Origin: Rickettsiales bacterium | GTDB taxonomy: Bacteria > Pseudomonadota > Alphaproteobacteria > TMED127 | Assembly: GCA_002717855.1 (NCBI GenBank) | Contig: PBCD01000027.1 | Coordinates: 1-17,893 of the forward strand | Length of the DNA: 17,893 nucleotides | Direction of reading: 5' to 3' | Part shown: positions 6,824-15,487 of the stretch, in pieces | Numbering within the stretch: the first letter of the stretch is position 1 | Layout of the letters: each line of letters starts with the position of its first letter | The notes under the pieces: model-generated | Told to the model about the DNA's origin: nothing | Seen by the model: the letters and a program-made list of their open reading frames with translations, nothing else | The model's database searches: none | Program-made: the position numbers and the translations under genes

Positions 6824-8476
6824 ATGAAATATAAAATTGTTAATGGTTACGTTTATGATCCAACTCAAAACTTAAATCGAGTCAAGAAAGATATCTATGT
6901 TGACGGTAAATTCATTGTTGAACCGACAAAAAATCAGCTTGATCAATTTGACAAAACTTATGACGCAAGTGGTATGATAGTTATGGCTGGGGGAATAGAT
7001 ATTCACTCTCATATAGCGGGTGGGAATGTAAACAATGCCAGACTTTTAATGCCTGAAATCCATAGAAACTTCGTTGAAAGAACTTTAAAAGGTAGAGAGC
7101 AATTCAAAAGTGGAAATTCTCGATGGACAGTAGATGGAACAGGTTATAGATATTGTGAGATGGGTTTTACTACTGTCATTGAACCGGCTATTCTACCAAT
7201 AAATGCTTTTTTAACTCAACTAGAATTAGAAAAAATTCCCTTGATTGATAAAGGCGGATTGGGAATAGTAGGTAATGATAACTTTTTATTGGAGAGTTTA
7301 TCTAAAAAAAAAGGACAGTCTTACATTGATGACTATATAGCTTGGACAATAAACTCTTCGAAGTGTTTAGGTCTTAAAGTAATAAATGCTGGTGGGTCAG
7401 AAATTTTTAAAAGTGGGGAAGAAGTGGAATCGTTTTCCTTAGATGATGTCGTTCCAGCTTATGGGATTTCGTCAAGACAAATACTAGAAACGATTAATAT
7501 TGCAAATGAAAATCTTAAAATACCACACCCTGTTCATGTGCATTGTAACAACCTAGGGATGGCCGGAAACGTCAAATCTATTTTAGATACAATTGAGGGA
7601 TCTCAGGGAAGAAGAATGCATTTAGCCCATATTCAATTTTATGGATACGACAATAAGGGAAAAAAAGGATTTTCTTCAGGTGCTAATAATCTGGCAGACA
7701 GCATTAATAAAAACAAAAATATATCCGTGGATATAGGCCAAATAATGTTTGGTCCCACAGTGACTATTTCATCAGATATTTGGAAACAAAATTACGCAAA
7801 ATCTTATGCAAAACCTAATAAATGGTTAATTTCAGAAGTTGAAGATGGAGGTGGTGGAATAATTCCATATGAATACAAAAAAAAAAATTTCGTAAACTCT
7901 CTTCAGTGGGCAATAGGATTGGAATTATTTTTGATGATTAAAGATCCTTGGAGAGTTTTTTTGACGACTGATCATCCTAATGGAGCACCTTTTACAGCAT
8001 ATCCAAAAATAATGAGATTGTTGATGGACTTAGATTATAGAATTTCTGAAATTGAAAAACTCAATAAGACAGCTATCAATTTAAGCAATCTAAAATTTTT
8101 GAAAAGAACTTACAGCTTGTATGAGATTGCAATAATGACTAGAGCTGCACCAGCAAAAATTCTGGGTCTAAATAATAAAGGCTCTTTAAAGCCTGGAAAG
8201 ATAGCTGATATTTCTGTTTATGATCCAAAAAAAAATATTGATGATATGTTTAGTTATGCAAAATATGTTTTCAAAGATGGAGTTAATGTAATAAAGAATG
8301 AAAAACTAATTAATATTCAAAAAGGTAGGACTAATGCAATTAAACTTAGTTTTGATAAAAAGATTCAAAAAGATATACAAAAATGGTTTGACAATTATTA
8401 TTCTGTAAAAATTGACAACCTTAAGGTAGATAATAATTTTTTTAGCGAAAATAATTTTTCATACATTACTGCTTAG
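6824..8476 (+). CDS. fhcA: Formylmethanofuran dehydrogenase / formyltransferase-hydrolase subunit A
   Basis: An amidohydrolase-fold metalloenzyme, 550 residues, full length for the FwdA/FhcA family. In methylotrophs the Fhc complex moves the formyl group from formyl-tetrahydromethanopterin to a methanofuran-type carrier, and subunit A hydrolyses it to formate. Family marks are clear: metal ligands in GGIDIHSHIAGG (H61, H63), the lysine expected to be carbamylated in LGLKVINAGG (K185), HVHCNNLGMAGN (H238, H240), MHLAHIQFYGY (H266, H269), and the catalytic aspartate in TTDHPNGAPFTAYP (D383). The C-terminal KPGKIADISVYD strand is typical of amidohydrolases. These features separate it from dihydroorotases and hydantoinases. 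It is alone on its strand: fhcB, fhcC, fhcD, mch and fae are not in the window, and the next gene is convergent, 4 bp away. A run of 11 A lies inside the gene (7877-7887). Confidence 0.92.
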   Translation: MKYKIVNGYVYDPTQNLNRVKKDIYVDGKFIVEPTKNQLDQFDKTYDASGMIVMAGGIDIHSHIAGGNVNNARLLMPEIHRNFVERTLKGREQFKSGNSRWTVDGTGYRYCEMGFTTVIEPAILPINAFLTQLELEKIPLIDKGGLGIVGNDNFLLESLSKKKGQSYIDDYIAWTINSSKCLGLKVINAGGSEIFKSGEEVESFSLDDVVPAYGISSRQILETINIANENLKIPHPVHVHCNNLGMAGNVKSILDTIEGSQGRRMHLAHIQFYGYDNKGKKGFSSGANNLADSINKNKNISVDIGQIMFGPTVTISSDIWKQNYAKSYAKPNKWLISEVEDGGGGIIPYEYKKKNFVNSLQWAIGLELFLMIKDPWRVFLTTDHPNGAPFTAYPKIMRLLMDLDYRISEIEKLNKTAINLSNLKFLKRTYSLYEIAIMTRAAPAKILGLNNKGSLKPGKIADISVYDPKKNIDDMFSYAKYVFKDGVNVIKNEKLINIQKGRTNAIKLSFDKKIQKDIQKWFDNYYSVKIDNLKVDNNFFSENNFSYITA

Positions 8477-8480
8477 GATT

Positions 8481-11400
8481 TTATTGCTCGAAGAATTTCT
8501 GTTTTGAATAAGGTGCAATAAGCTTATAGAAAAATGGAGTGACAATTAAAGTCAGAAAAATTGAAAATAATATTCCAAATATAATAACAATTCCAATTGT
8601 TTGTCTTGATTCACTGCCTGCGCCTGATCCAACTACAAGTGGGATAGCACCAACAATTGTTGAAAAGCCCGTCATAATTATGGGTCTGAATCTTTTTTTA
8701 CACGAGTAATAAATTGAAGATGATATGTTCTCACCTTTTTCCCTGAGTTGATTAGCAAATTCCACAATTAGAATTCCATTTTTTGCAGAAATTCCAATTA
8801 GTATTATTATTCCTATTTGACTAAAAATATTTAAAGAACTTTCAAATAACCATAAGCCAAAAATTCCTCCGGATATAGATAAAGGTACTGAAACCATTAT
8901 AATTAAAGGTGTAACAAAACTTTCAAATTGAGCTGATAAAACTAAATATACTACCAAGAGTGAAATTATAAAAAGATAAAACATTTGTTTAGAAGAATCT
9001 TTATACTCTTTGCTTTGACCTTTGTAATCAACTTTAATATTCTCTGTATTTTTTTCTTGAAGACTTTTTTCAATAAACTGTATCGCTTCACCGAGCGAGT
9101 AGTCTTTTTTTAAACTTGCCTTAAGTGTTATTGCTCTAATTCTATTATACCTATTAAGTTCTTTTGCCGCAGAGTTCTCCTCTGTATAAATTAAAGAATC
9201 AAGTCTTATTAATTCTCCATTAGAAGACCTCACCATGATTTGTCTAAGGTCATTTGGTAATTTTCTTTCTGAACTTATCGATTGCATCATAATATAATAT
9301 TCCTCTCCTTTATCTATAAATGTATTAACCTTTCTTCCACCTAGTAATACTTCAAGGGTTCTCCCAACTTGGCTTGTTGAAACTTCTAGTTCTGAACTTT
9401 TTTTTCTATCAATAAAAACTTTTAGTTGTGGCCTATTTTTTTTATAGTCAGTGTCAACGAATACAAAACTGTCATTTTTCTTTATTTTTTGAACAAGCTC
9501 ACTCATTACTATATCAATTTCTTCATAGGAATCTCCTCCTAAAACTAATTGTAGTTGTGAACCTGATCTTCTTTGCCCGAGACCTCTTGGTGGAAATATT
9601 TGAATTCGAGCATCAGATATGTTTAGTGTTTTTGATCTAATTTCGGAAATAATTTCCCAAATTGATCGTCTTTCATTCCAATGATTTAAAACAATAATCC
9701 CTATACCATCACTAAAATTTTCTGCACCAGAAAAGCTCCTAGGTACTCTTAACAAAATTCTGTTAGCTTCATTATTTTTATTAAATTCAAGTAACTTTTC
9801 CTCTAGATTTAACATTTGTTGAACAGTATTTTTATAACTACTTCCTTCTGGTCCATTAAGAACCATAAAAAACGCACCTCTATCTTCTTTGGGTGCAAGT
9901 TCTCTTGAGATATTCTTGAATAAAAAAATGGAAGTAATTACAAGAAAAAGAATTGAAACAAAAATTAATTTTTTTTTACTTATAATATTCATTATATTTT
10001 TTTCATAAATTTCTTGGAATAGATTTTTAGATACAAATTTCTTTTTAACGCTTAAAATTTGAGAACATAACATTGGTGTAAGAGTTAGTGAAATTATGGT
10101 TGAAAAAAATATTGCACCAATAATTGTTACTGCTAATTCATCAAAAAGTTTAGCGGTATCACCCTGAAGAAAAGCAATTGGAATAAAAACGCTTATCAAA
10201 ATAATTGAAGTTGAAACGATTGCAAAAAAAACCTCTTTCGCTCCACTCACTGCTGCATTGAAATTACTTTCTCCTTCCTCTATTTTTTGGTAGATGTTTT
10301 CAAGCATTACAATTGAGTCATCAACAACCAAACCGGTACATAAAACTAGTGCAAGCAGAGTAATTAAATTTATAGAAAAACCAAAAAGACCAAGTAGTAT
10401 AAAGCTGCCTATCAACGAAATTGGTACTGTTAAAAAAGGAATAAGAGCAGATCGTAAATTTCTTAAAAATATGAATATAACTAATGTTACTAAAAAAATT
10501 GCCAAACATAATGTAAATATTACATCATTTAGAGCTTCTGAAACAAAAATAGAAGTGTCATAACTTTGATAAATTTTAATATTTTCTGGAAGTGTTGTCT
10601 GAATTTTTTTAAATTCTTTTTTTACTCCTTGTGCAACTTTTATTAAATTTCCTGAGGTTTGTTTTACAATCCCTAAGCCAACCATTTCTTCGCCATTACC
10701 CCTGAATAATTGACGAGGTTCTTCTGCACCGAATTCTACTTTTGCAATATCTTGTAGCCTAACATATGAATTACTTTCATCTTTTTTAACAATAAGATTT
10801 TTAAAATCTTCTACTTTGTTTAAAGTTGTTAAAAATCTGACAGTAAAATCTCTTGTTTCTGATTCTAATCTTCCTGCTGGAAATTCAACGTTTTCTTCTA
10901 AAATTTTCTTTTCAATGTCTAGAACGGTTAAATTATACAAGGACAATAATTTCGGATTTAACCAAATTCTTAATGACTTTTTTTTTTGCCCTGAAATTCT
11001 TATTCTTGCTACACCAGGAACAACTGAGAGTCTGTCTATCAAAAATCTCTCTGCATATTCAGTTAATTCCATTTGATTTAGAGTTGTAGAAGTTAAATTT
11101 AACCACATTATTGCATCAGCATCAGAATCAATTTTATATATTTCGGGAGGATCAGAATCTTTTGGTAGTCTGCCACTTATCCTTGATATTGAATCTCTTA
11201 CATCATTTGCAGCTTCGTTGATATCTTTAGATTGACTAAATTCAATTGTAATTTTAGACCTTCCGTCTCTACTAACTGAATTAATGGATCTAATTCCTTC
11301 GATCCCACTTATTTGATTTTCGATTATTTCTGTTATTTTTGTTTCAACAGTTGATGATGCTGAACCTGAATATCTAGTATCAATTGTGATTTGTGATTTT

Positions 11401-11522
11401 TCGATATCAGGATATTGTCTTAGAGGTAATTCAATTAAAGAAAGATATCCAATAAGTAACAATAATAAACATCCAACAATGCAAAAAACAGGTTTTTTTA
11501 TAAAAAATTTAGAAAAATTCAT
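8481..11522 (-). CDS. RND efflux pump inner-membrane transporter (HAE1 type)
   Basis: A 1013-residue proton-driven exporter of the AcrB/MexB family, working as a trimer in the inner membrane with an adaptor and an outer-membrane channel. It shows the duplicated RND layout: a first membrane helix near residues 10-30, a large periplasmic domain, a block of helices from about 333, a second periplasmic domain and the final helices. The proton-relay residues are present as the aspartate pair in GLVVDDSIVMLEN (D401, D402) and the lysine in GISAKNGILIVEFAN (about K914), so it should be active. Its start overlaps the adaptor gene by 14 bp. No outer-membrane factor gene is nearby, so it must borrow one encoded elsewhere. 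It is the last gene of a run that begins with carbon-metabolism enzymes and stops 4 bp from the convergent fhcA. The substrate is unknown; multidrug-type export is a guess from family. Confidence 0.93.
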   Translation of the reverse strand: MNFSKFFIKKPVFCIVGCLLLLLIGYLSLIELPLRQYPDIEKSQITIDTRYSGSASSTVETKITEIIENQISGIEGIRSINSVSRDGRSKITIEFSQSKDINEAANDVRDSISRISGRLPKDSDPPEIYKIDSDADAIMWLNLTSTTLNQMELTEYAERFLIDRLSVVPGVARIRISGQKKKSLRIWLNPKLLSLYNLTVLDIEKKILEENVEFPAGRLESETRDFTVRFLTTLNKVEDFKNLIVKKDESNSYVRLQDIAKVEFGAEEPRQLFRGNGEEMVGLGIVKQTSGNLIKVAQGVKKEFKKIQTTLPENIKIYQSYDTSIFVSEALNDVIFTLCLAIFLVTLVIFIFLRNLRSALIPFLTVPISLIGSFILLGLFGFSINLITLLALVLCTGLVVDDSIVMLENIYQKIEEGESNFNAAVSGAKEVFFAIVSTSIILISVFIPIAFLQGDTAKLFDELAVTIIGAIFFSTIISLTLTPMLCSQILSVKKKFVSKNLFQEIYEKNIMNIISKKKLIFVSILFLVITSIFLFKNISRELAPKEDRGAFFMVLNGPEGSSYKNTVQQMLNLEEKLLEFNKNNEANRILLRVPRSFSGAENFSDGIGIIVLNHWNERRSIWEIISEIRSKTLNISDARIQIFPPRGLGQRRSGSQLQLVLGGDSYEEIDIVMSELVQKIKKNDSFVFVDTDYKKNRPQLKVFIDRKKSSELEVSTSQVGRTLEVLLGGRKVNTFIDKGEEYYIMMQSISSERKLPNDLRQIMVRSSNGELIRLDSLIYTEENSAAKELNRYNRIRAITLKASLKKDYSLGEAIQFIEKSLQEKNTENIKVDYKGQSKEYKDSSKQMFYLFIISLLVVYLVLSAQFESFVTPLIIMVSVPLSISGGIFGLWLFESSLNIFSQIGIIILIGISAKNGILIVEFANQLREKGENISSSIYYSCKKRFRPIIMTGFSTIVGAIPLVVGSGAGSESRQTIGIVIIFGILFSIFLTLIVTPFFYKLIAPYSKQKFFEQ

Positions 11523-12543
11523 TTTTTTCTATTATCTTTGATCCATCTCGGATTTTATTCGTCCCCTCATACACAACTATGTCTCCTGTACTTAACCCTT
11601 TAGTTATTTCAACAAGTCCTTGTTTTCTTTTTCCGATCTCAACTTCTCTTTTTTGAGACGAACTATTTTTTACTAAGAAGACAAATGTTTTCTCATTTTC
11701 TTGGATTATTGAGCCTTCTGGGACTGTGAAAACATTTCTTTCATCGAGGGAAATTTTTATTTCCGCCATCATTCCTGGTCTTAGTGTTAATTTATCATTT
11801 CTATTTATAATCCCACTAGCTTTAAAGTTTCTGGTTTTTTTGTTAATAAAAGGATCAATCGCGTAAATTTTTCCACCGTATGTTACTTCATCATCAGAAA
11901 GAATGGATAGTTTAAACGGTTGATTATTTTTTATTTTTTGTGTGTAAATTTCTGGTATGTACAAATCAACCTTTATCTTTCTGATATCATATAAGGAGGT
12001 TATAACGTCACCAGGTTTTACAAATGAACCTACACTAAAGTTTTTGGTACTGATCATTCCGTCAAATGGTGTTTTAATGATTCTATCGTTAATTTTCGCG
12101 ACTACCTCCTCATATTGTCCTTCATACTTTCGTTTCTCTTTTAACCTTTTATCTAACATTGCTTGAGAAGCATTACCTTCCTCAACTAATTTCATTGTTC
12201 TTGAAAAATTAAGCTTTGCCTCATCTAATTCAGCTTCTACTTGTTTCAGTAGTGCTTTTTCTTCATGATCCTCCAATTCAACTAAGATTTGATTTTTTTT
12301 AACGAAGGAACCCTCTTTGAACTTTATAACTTTTATTTTTTCTGAAACTACTGAAGTAATATCAACATTTTCATTTGCCTTTAATGTTCCAGTTAAATTA
12401 AGTTCGTCAAATATTTTTTTTTTTTTAACGTTTATGGACTTTATTTCTATAATTCTTTCATTAGTTTCAGCAAATTTAAGAAAACTAAAGCAAAAATAAA
12501 AAATTAAAGAAAATAAAAAAATAAACTTCTTCATTTTAATCAT
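11509..12543 (-). CDS. RND periplasmic adaptor (membrane fusion protein)
   Basis: Links the RND transporter to an outer-membrane channel. The 344-residue protein has an N-terminal hydrophobic signal or anchor (about 5-23), then a first half-lipoyl strand around GTLKANENVDITSVVSEKI. A coiled-coil hairpin follows at about 105-155, rich in E, K, L and A (LLKQVEAELDEAKLNFSR is its first arm). The second lipoyl half is around RIIKTPFDGMIS, and the beta-barrel and membrane-proximal domain ends with GLSTGDIVVYEG. The gene begins 1 bp after the rpe stop and overlaps the transporter start, so it is firmly part of the same run. An ATG three codons later (12534) is an alternative start; neither has a ribosome site. 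A run of 13 A early in the gene is a potential slippage point. Confidence 0.9.
   Translation of the reverse strand: MIKMKKFIFLFSLIFYFCFSFLKFAETNERIIEIKSINVKKKKIFDELNLTGTLKANENVDITSVVSEKIKVIKFKEGSFVKKNQILVELEDHEEKALLKQVEAELDEAKLNFSRTMKLVEEGNASQAMLDKRLKEKRKYEGQYEEVVAKINDRIIKTPFDGMISTKNFSVGSFVKPGDVITSLYDIRKIKVDLYIPEIYTQKIKNNQPFKLSILSDDEVTYGGKIYAIDPFINKKTRNFKASGIINRNDKLTLRPGMMAEIKISLDERNVFTVPEGSIIQENEKTFVFLVKNSSSQKREVEIGKRKQGLVEITKGLSTGDIVVYEGTNKIRDGSKIIEKNEFF
12414..12426 (-). repeat. A13 homopolymer inside the adaptor gene
   Basis: Thirteen consecutive A on the coding strand encode four lysines plus the first base of the next codon, near residue 40 of the adaptor. It is the longest homopolymer I found in the window. 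Runs of this length are prone to polymerase slippage, so loss or gain of one base would truncate the adaptor, and possibly reduce expression of the coupled RND gene. Confidence 0.8.
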
Positions 12544-12544
12544 C

Positions 12545-13195
12545 TTAATGTTTTTTTAATTTTAAGATGTTTTTTTGATAATCACCGCTCATAAATATTG
12601 ATGAACCAGCAACTAAAATTTCAGCTCCTGCATTTATTGATTTTTTCGCTGTATCTTCATTGATGCCTCCATCAACCTCTATTTTAATTTTCTTTCCACC
12701 AATAAGTGTCCTTACATTTTTAATTTTTTGAATTTGTGAGTTTATAAATGATTGCCCTCCAAACCCAGGTTCAACTGTCATAATTAGTATTAGATCTATA
12801 TGATTTATGTATTTTTCAAGAACTCTGTAACTAGTTTTAGGCTTTATTGAAATACCAGTTTTAATTCTTTGTTCTTTCAAAAATTTTATACAATCAATAA
12901 CATCATCATCTATTTCATGATGAATTGTAATAATATCAGCACCTGCATCTATATAATCCTGCAAAAATTTTTTTACTGGATTTATCATTAAATGAACATC
13001 AAAGGGTTTTTTTGTGAGATGTCTGATAGATTTTATTATTGTTGGACCAAATGTTAAATTGGGTACAAAATGACCATCCATAACGTCTATGTGAATATAG
13101 TCACAATCAGTTTTATCAAGTTTTGAAATTTCTTCGCCTAGTGAAGAAAAATTAGCTGAAAGTATTGAGGGTGCAATCTTTATTGAATTATTCAT
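12545..13195 (-). CDS. rpe: Ribulose-phosphate 3-epimerase
   Basis: Interconverts ribulose 5-phosphate and xylulose 5-phosphate in the pentose phosphate, Calvin and ribulose-monophosphate cycles. It is a TIM barrel beginning with the family start IKIAPSILSANF, followed by YIHIDVMDGHFVPNLTFGP (metal ligands H and D), FDVHLMI, the flexible loop MTVEPGFGGQSF, and the phosphate-binding VDGGIN and GSSIF ends. I place the start at the ATG at 13195 (216 residues), five codons before the conserved IKIAPS. An ATG at 13234 would add 13 residues not typical of the family; neither has a Shine-Dalgarno sequence, so the start is uncertain. It lies between fba and the adaptor gene on the same strand. Being with tkt, pgk and fba, rather than in a housekeeping location, suggests a sugar-phosphate cycle operon. 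Confidence 0.93.
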   Translation of the reverse strand: MNNSIKIAPSILSANFSSLGEEISKLDKTDCDYIHIDVMDGHFVPNLTFGPTIIKSIRHLTKKPFDVHLMINPVKKFLQDYIDAGADIITIHHEIDDDVIDCIKFLKEQRIKTGISIKPKTSYRVLEKYINHIDLILIMTVEPGFGGQSFINSQIQKIKNVRTLIGGKKIKIEVDGGINEDTAKKSINAGAEILVAGSSIFMSGDYQKNILKLKKH

Positions 13196-13264
13196 TTTAA
13201 AAAATATATTTTTATAATTAACACTAATATCCATTTAATTAAAACACTATTAGTTATTAAGCTC

Positions 13265-14275
13265 TTATTCCATTTCTAACAGATATTTACCTGTAGTTGC
13301 CATAGAATTCAGTTTTGATCTTTTTAAAAGTTCTTTTTGGGCTTCAAGAATATTATCATCATCACCTTTCCATTTGTATAAAACGGGTTGTTGCAATGCT
13401 CTACCATAGGAAAAACTTAATTTCCAAGAAAAACCCTGAATTTTATTCATTTCATTTAGATGTTCAGTTGCTCTTTGATCATTTTGTCCACCTGATAGAA
13501 AAACTATTCCGGGAACCTCCTCTGGAACATTATTTTTAAGGCATTCAACAGTCATTTGAGCAACCTCATTTACAGTTGCTTGTTTTTCACACTTTAAACC
13601 TGATATGACCATATTTGGTTTTAGTAAAATGCCTTCCAGATAAACATTTTGAAATTTCAAGTTCTTGAATAAATTTCTCAAAGTTTTACTTGTAACTTCA
13701 TAACATTTTTCTATATCATGGTCTCCATCCATTAAAACTTCAGGTTCAACAATTGGCACAATGTTATTATGTTGACATATTTTAGCATATCTGGCTAGGG
13801 CATGAGAATTTAATTCAATGCAATAATCAGATGGATTAGTTTTTGTAATTTCTATAACTGCTCTCCATTTAGCAAATGTTGCACCAAGTTGAGCATACTC
13901 TTGCATTCTGTTACTTAAATTATCTAATCCTTCTGTAATTTTCTCTCCATCCGAGCCAACCAGATCCTTTGCACCAGCATCAACTTTTATACCAGCATGA
14001 ATATTATTTTGTTTGAGTAAATCTCCAAAACTTTTTCCATTTTTATCTTTTTGTCTTATCGTTTCATCAAATAATATTACCCCACTTATGTAATCACCAA
14101 TATTTTGTGTAGAAAATAAAAGTTCTCTGTATTTTCTTCTGTTTTCAAAATTAGATTCTAAATTAATTAAGTCGAATCTTTTTTTGATCGTGCCACTGCT
14201 TTCATCAGCAGCAAGTATACCTCTTGGTTTGTCTGAAAGTTCAGCGGCTATTTTTTTTAATATTTTTTGTAACAC
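13265..14275 (-). CDS. fba: Fructose-bisphosphate aldolase, class I
   Basis: Splits or forms fructose 1,6-bisphosphate (and probably sedoheptulose 1,7-bisphosphate) using a Schiff-base lysine, without a metal. The 336-residue protein follows the animal-type class I pattern: GILAADESSGTIKKRF (19-34), GIKVDAG (95-101), FAKWRAV (134-140), VPIVEPEV (173-180) with the catalytic glutamates, and the Schiff-base lysine K219 in LEGILLKPNMV. FLSGGQNDQRATEHLN and WKLSFSYGRALQ give the phosphate-binding end. The start is GTG at 14275: an in-frame stop lies two codons upstream and no ATG occurs near the conserved N-terminus. pgk ends 15 bp upstream. Class I aldolases are the minority type in bacteria but appear in several marine groups. 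This enzyme serves gluconeogenesis or a Calvin or ribulose-monophosphate cycle equally well. Confidence 0.95.
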   Translation of the reverse strand: MLQKILKKIAAELSDKPRGILAADESSGTIKKRFDLINLESNFENRRKYRELLFSTQNIGDYISGVILFDETIRQKDKNGKSFGDLLKQNNIHAGIKVDAGAKDLVGSDGEKITEGLDNLSNRMQEYAQLGATFAKWRAVIEITKTNPSDYCIELNSHALARYAKICQHNNIVPIVEPEVLMDGDHDIEKCYEVTSKTLRNLFKNLKFQNVYLEGILLKPNMVISGLKCEKQATVNEVAQMTVECLKNNVPEEVPGIVFLSGGQNDQRATEHLNEMNKIQGFSWKLSFSYGRALQQPVLYKWKGDDDNILEAQKELLKRSKLNSMATTGKYLLEME

Positions 14276-14290
14276 TTTTTATAATTTAAT

Positions 14291-15487
14291 CTAATTATTT
14301 AAAATCTCAATCCCTGGCAAACTTTTTCCTTCAATAAATTCTAAAAAGGCACCACCACCTGTTGAAATAAATGAAAAGTCATCTATATACCCCGAGTTTT
14401 TTAATGCGGATATAGTATCACCACCTCCTGCGATAGAAAAAAAACGATCAGATTTATGTTTACTCACAATGGAAGAAACATAATTTGTTCCATTATCAAA
14501 AGGTTTTTTCTCAAATAGTCCTAATGGTCCATTCCAAAGTAATTTTTCATGTTTCAATATTTCATTGTAAAAAATTTTCCTAGTTTTAGGACCAATATCA
14601 AAAATTAAGTCATCATTCTTTACATTTCCGATATCTACTGCTGAGTTCATTTCATTATTTTCTGATTTTGAAACGATGCAATCTATAGGAAGAATAATTT
14701 TATCTTTATTAACCGTATAAATATAATTTGTTTTTTCTAACAAACGCGATTCAATAAAAGATTTACCAATGTTAACTCCCTGAGAGGCTAAAAAAGTATT
14801 TGCCATAGCACCACCAATAAGAATTTTATTAAATTTTTTTGAAAGATTTTCAATTATTCCTGTCTTCGTCGATACTTTCGATCCCCCCAAAATAGCAATA
14901 GACTTTTCTTTTTGCATTTCTTTAACAATATGATTTAAATTTTGTAGTTCATATTGAAATAACTTCCCAGGAAATGACGGTAAAAAAGCAGATATTCCTG
15001 TTATCGAAGAATGTTTCCTGTGACTTGATGAGAAAGACTCGTTTATGTAGATGTCTCCAAGTGAAGATAAATTTCTAGAGAAATTCGGATCATTTTCTTC
15101 TTCTTCCTTATAAAATCTTATATTTTCCAGCAATAAGATATTACCTGCATTTAACTTATTAATTTTTTTTTTTAATTTATCTGAATTTTTTATGTCTTCG
15201 TCGCAAAATTTAATTATTTTTCCTATTCTTTTTTCCAACAATGGTACCATTGGTTTTAAACTTAGTGTTTCATTAAATTTTCCATTAGGTCTGCCAAAAT
15301 GACTGATTAAAATTATTTTTCCATTTCGAAGCAGAATTTCTTTGATTGTAGGTACTACTTTATCTAATCTTGAGAGGTCTGTTATTTTACCATCTGTTGA
15401 AGGCATGTTTAAATCACATCTCACAAAACATACTTTGTTGTTTACAAACTCTAGTGCATCCTCAAAAGATTTTTTTAAATTAATCAT
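14291..15487 (-). CDS. pgk: Phosphoglycerate kinase
   Basis: Interconverts 1,3-bisphosphoglycerate and 3-phosphoglycerate with ADP/ATP in the cytoplasm. The 398-residue protein is full length. It has VRCDLNMPSTDGKITDLSRL near the N-terminus (substrate site), LISHFGRPNG, LLLENIRFYKEEE, the hinge region AILGGSKVSTKTG, GGAMANTFL, WNGPLGLFE, and the nucleotide-binding GGGDTISAL and STGGGAFLEFIEG. One variation is visible: the usual NDAF segment after the LLENxRF motif reads INESFSSSHRKHSS, with E for D and S for A, which looks conservative. The start overlaps the tkt stop by 4 bp (15484-15487), so the two are translationally coupled. No glyceraldehyde-3-phosphate dehydrogenase gene sits between them, although gap often does in related gene orders. 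Confidence 0.97.
   Translation of the reverse strand: MINLKKSFEDALEFVNNKVCFVRCDLNMPSTDGKITDLSRLDKVVPTIKEILLRNGKIILISHFGRPNGKFNETLSLKPMVPLLEKRIGKIIKFCDEDIKNSDKLKKKINKLNAGNILLLENIRFYKEEEENDPNFSRNLSSLGDIYINESFSSSHRKHSSITGISAFLPSFPGKLFQYELQNLNHIVKEMQKEKSIAILGGSKVSTKTGIIENLSKKFNKILIGGAMANTFLASQGVNIGKSFIESRLLEKTNYIYTVNKDKIILPIDCIVSKSENNEMNSAVDIGNVKNDDLIFDIGPKTRKIFYNEILKHEKLLWNGPLGLFEKKPFDNGTNYVSSIVSKHKSDRFFSIAGGGDTISALKNSGYIDDFSFISTGGGAFLEFIEGKSLPGIEILNN

Noticed and set aside
6824..8476. Dihydroorotase or hydantoinase
   Set aside because: The HVHCNNLG and TTDHPNGAPF motifs, the length and the overall pattern are those of FwdA/FhcA.
8460..8500. Bidirectional terminator between fhcA and the RND gene
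   Set aside because: Only 4 bp separate the stop codons and I see no stem followed by a T-run.
10294..10563. + and - strand reading frames inside the RND gene
   Set aside because: Shadows of the AcrB-type frame, which carries the conserved DD motif across this stretch.
13196..13264. Near-direct repeat (TAGTGTT followed by AATT, twice) between fba and rpe
   Set aside because: Short and imperfect in AT-rich DNA; no reason to prefer it over chance.
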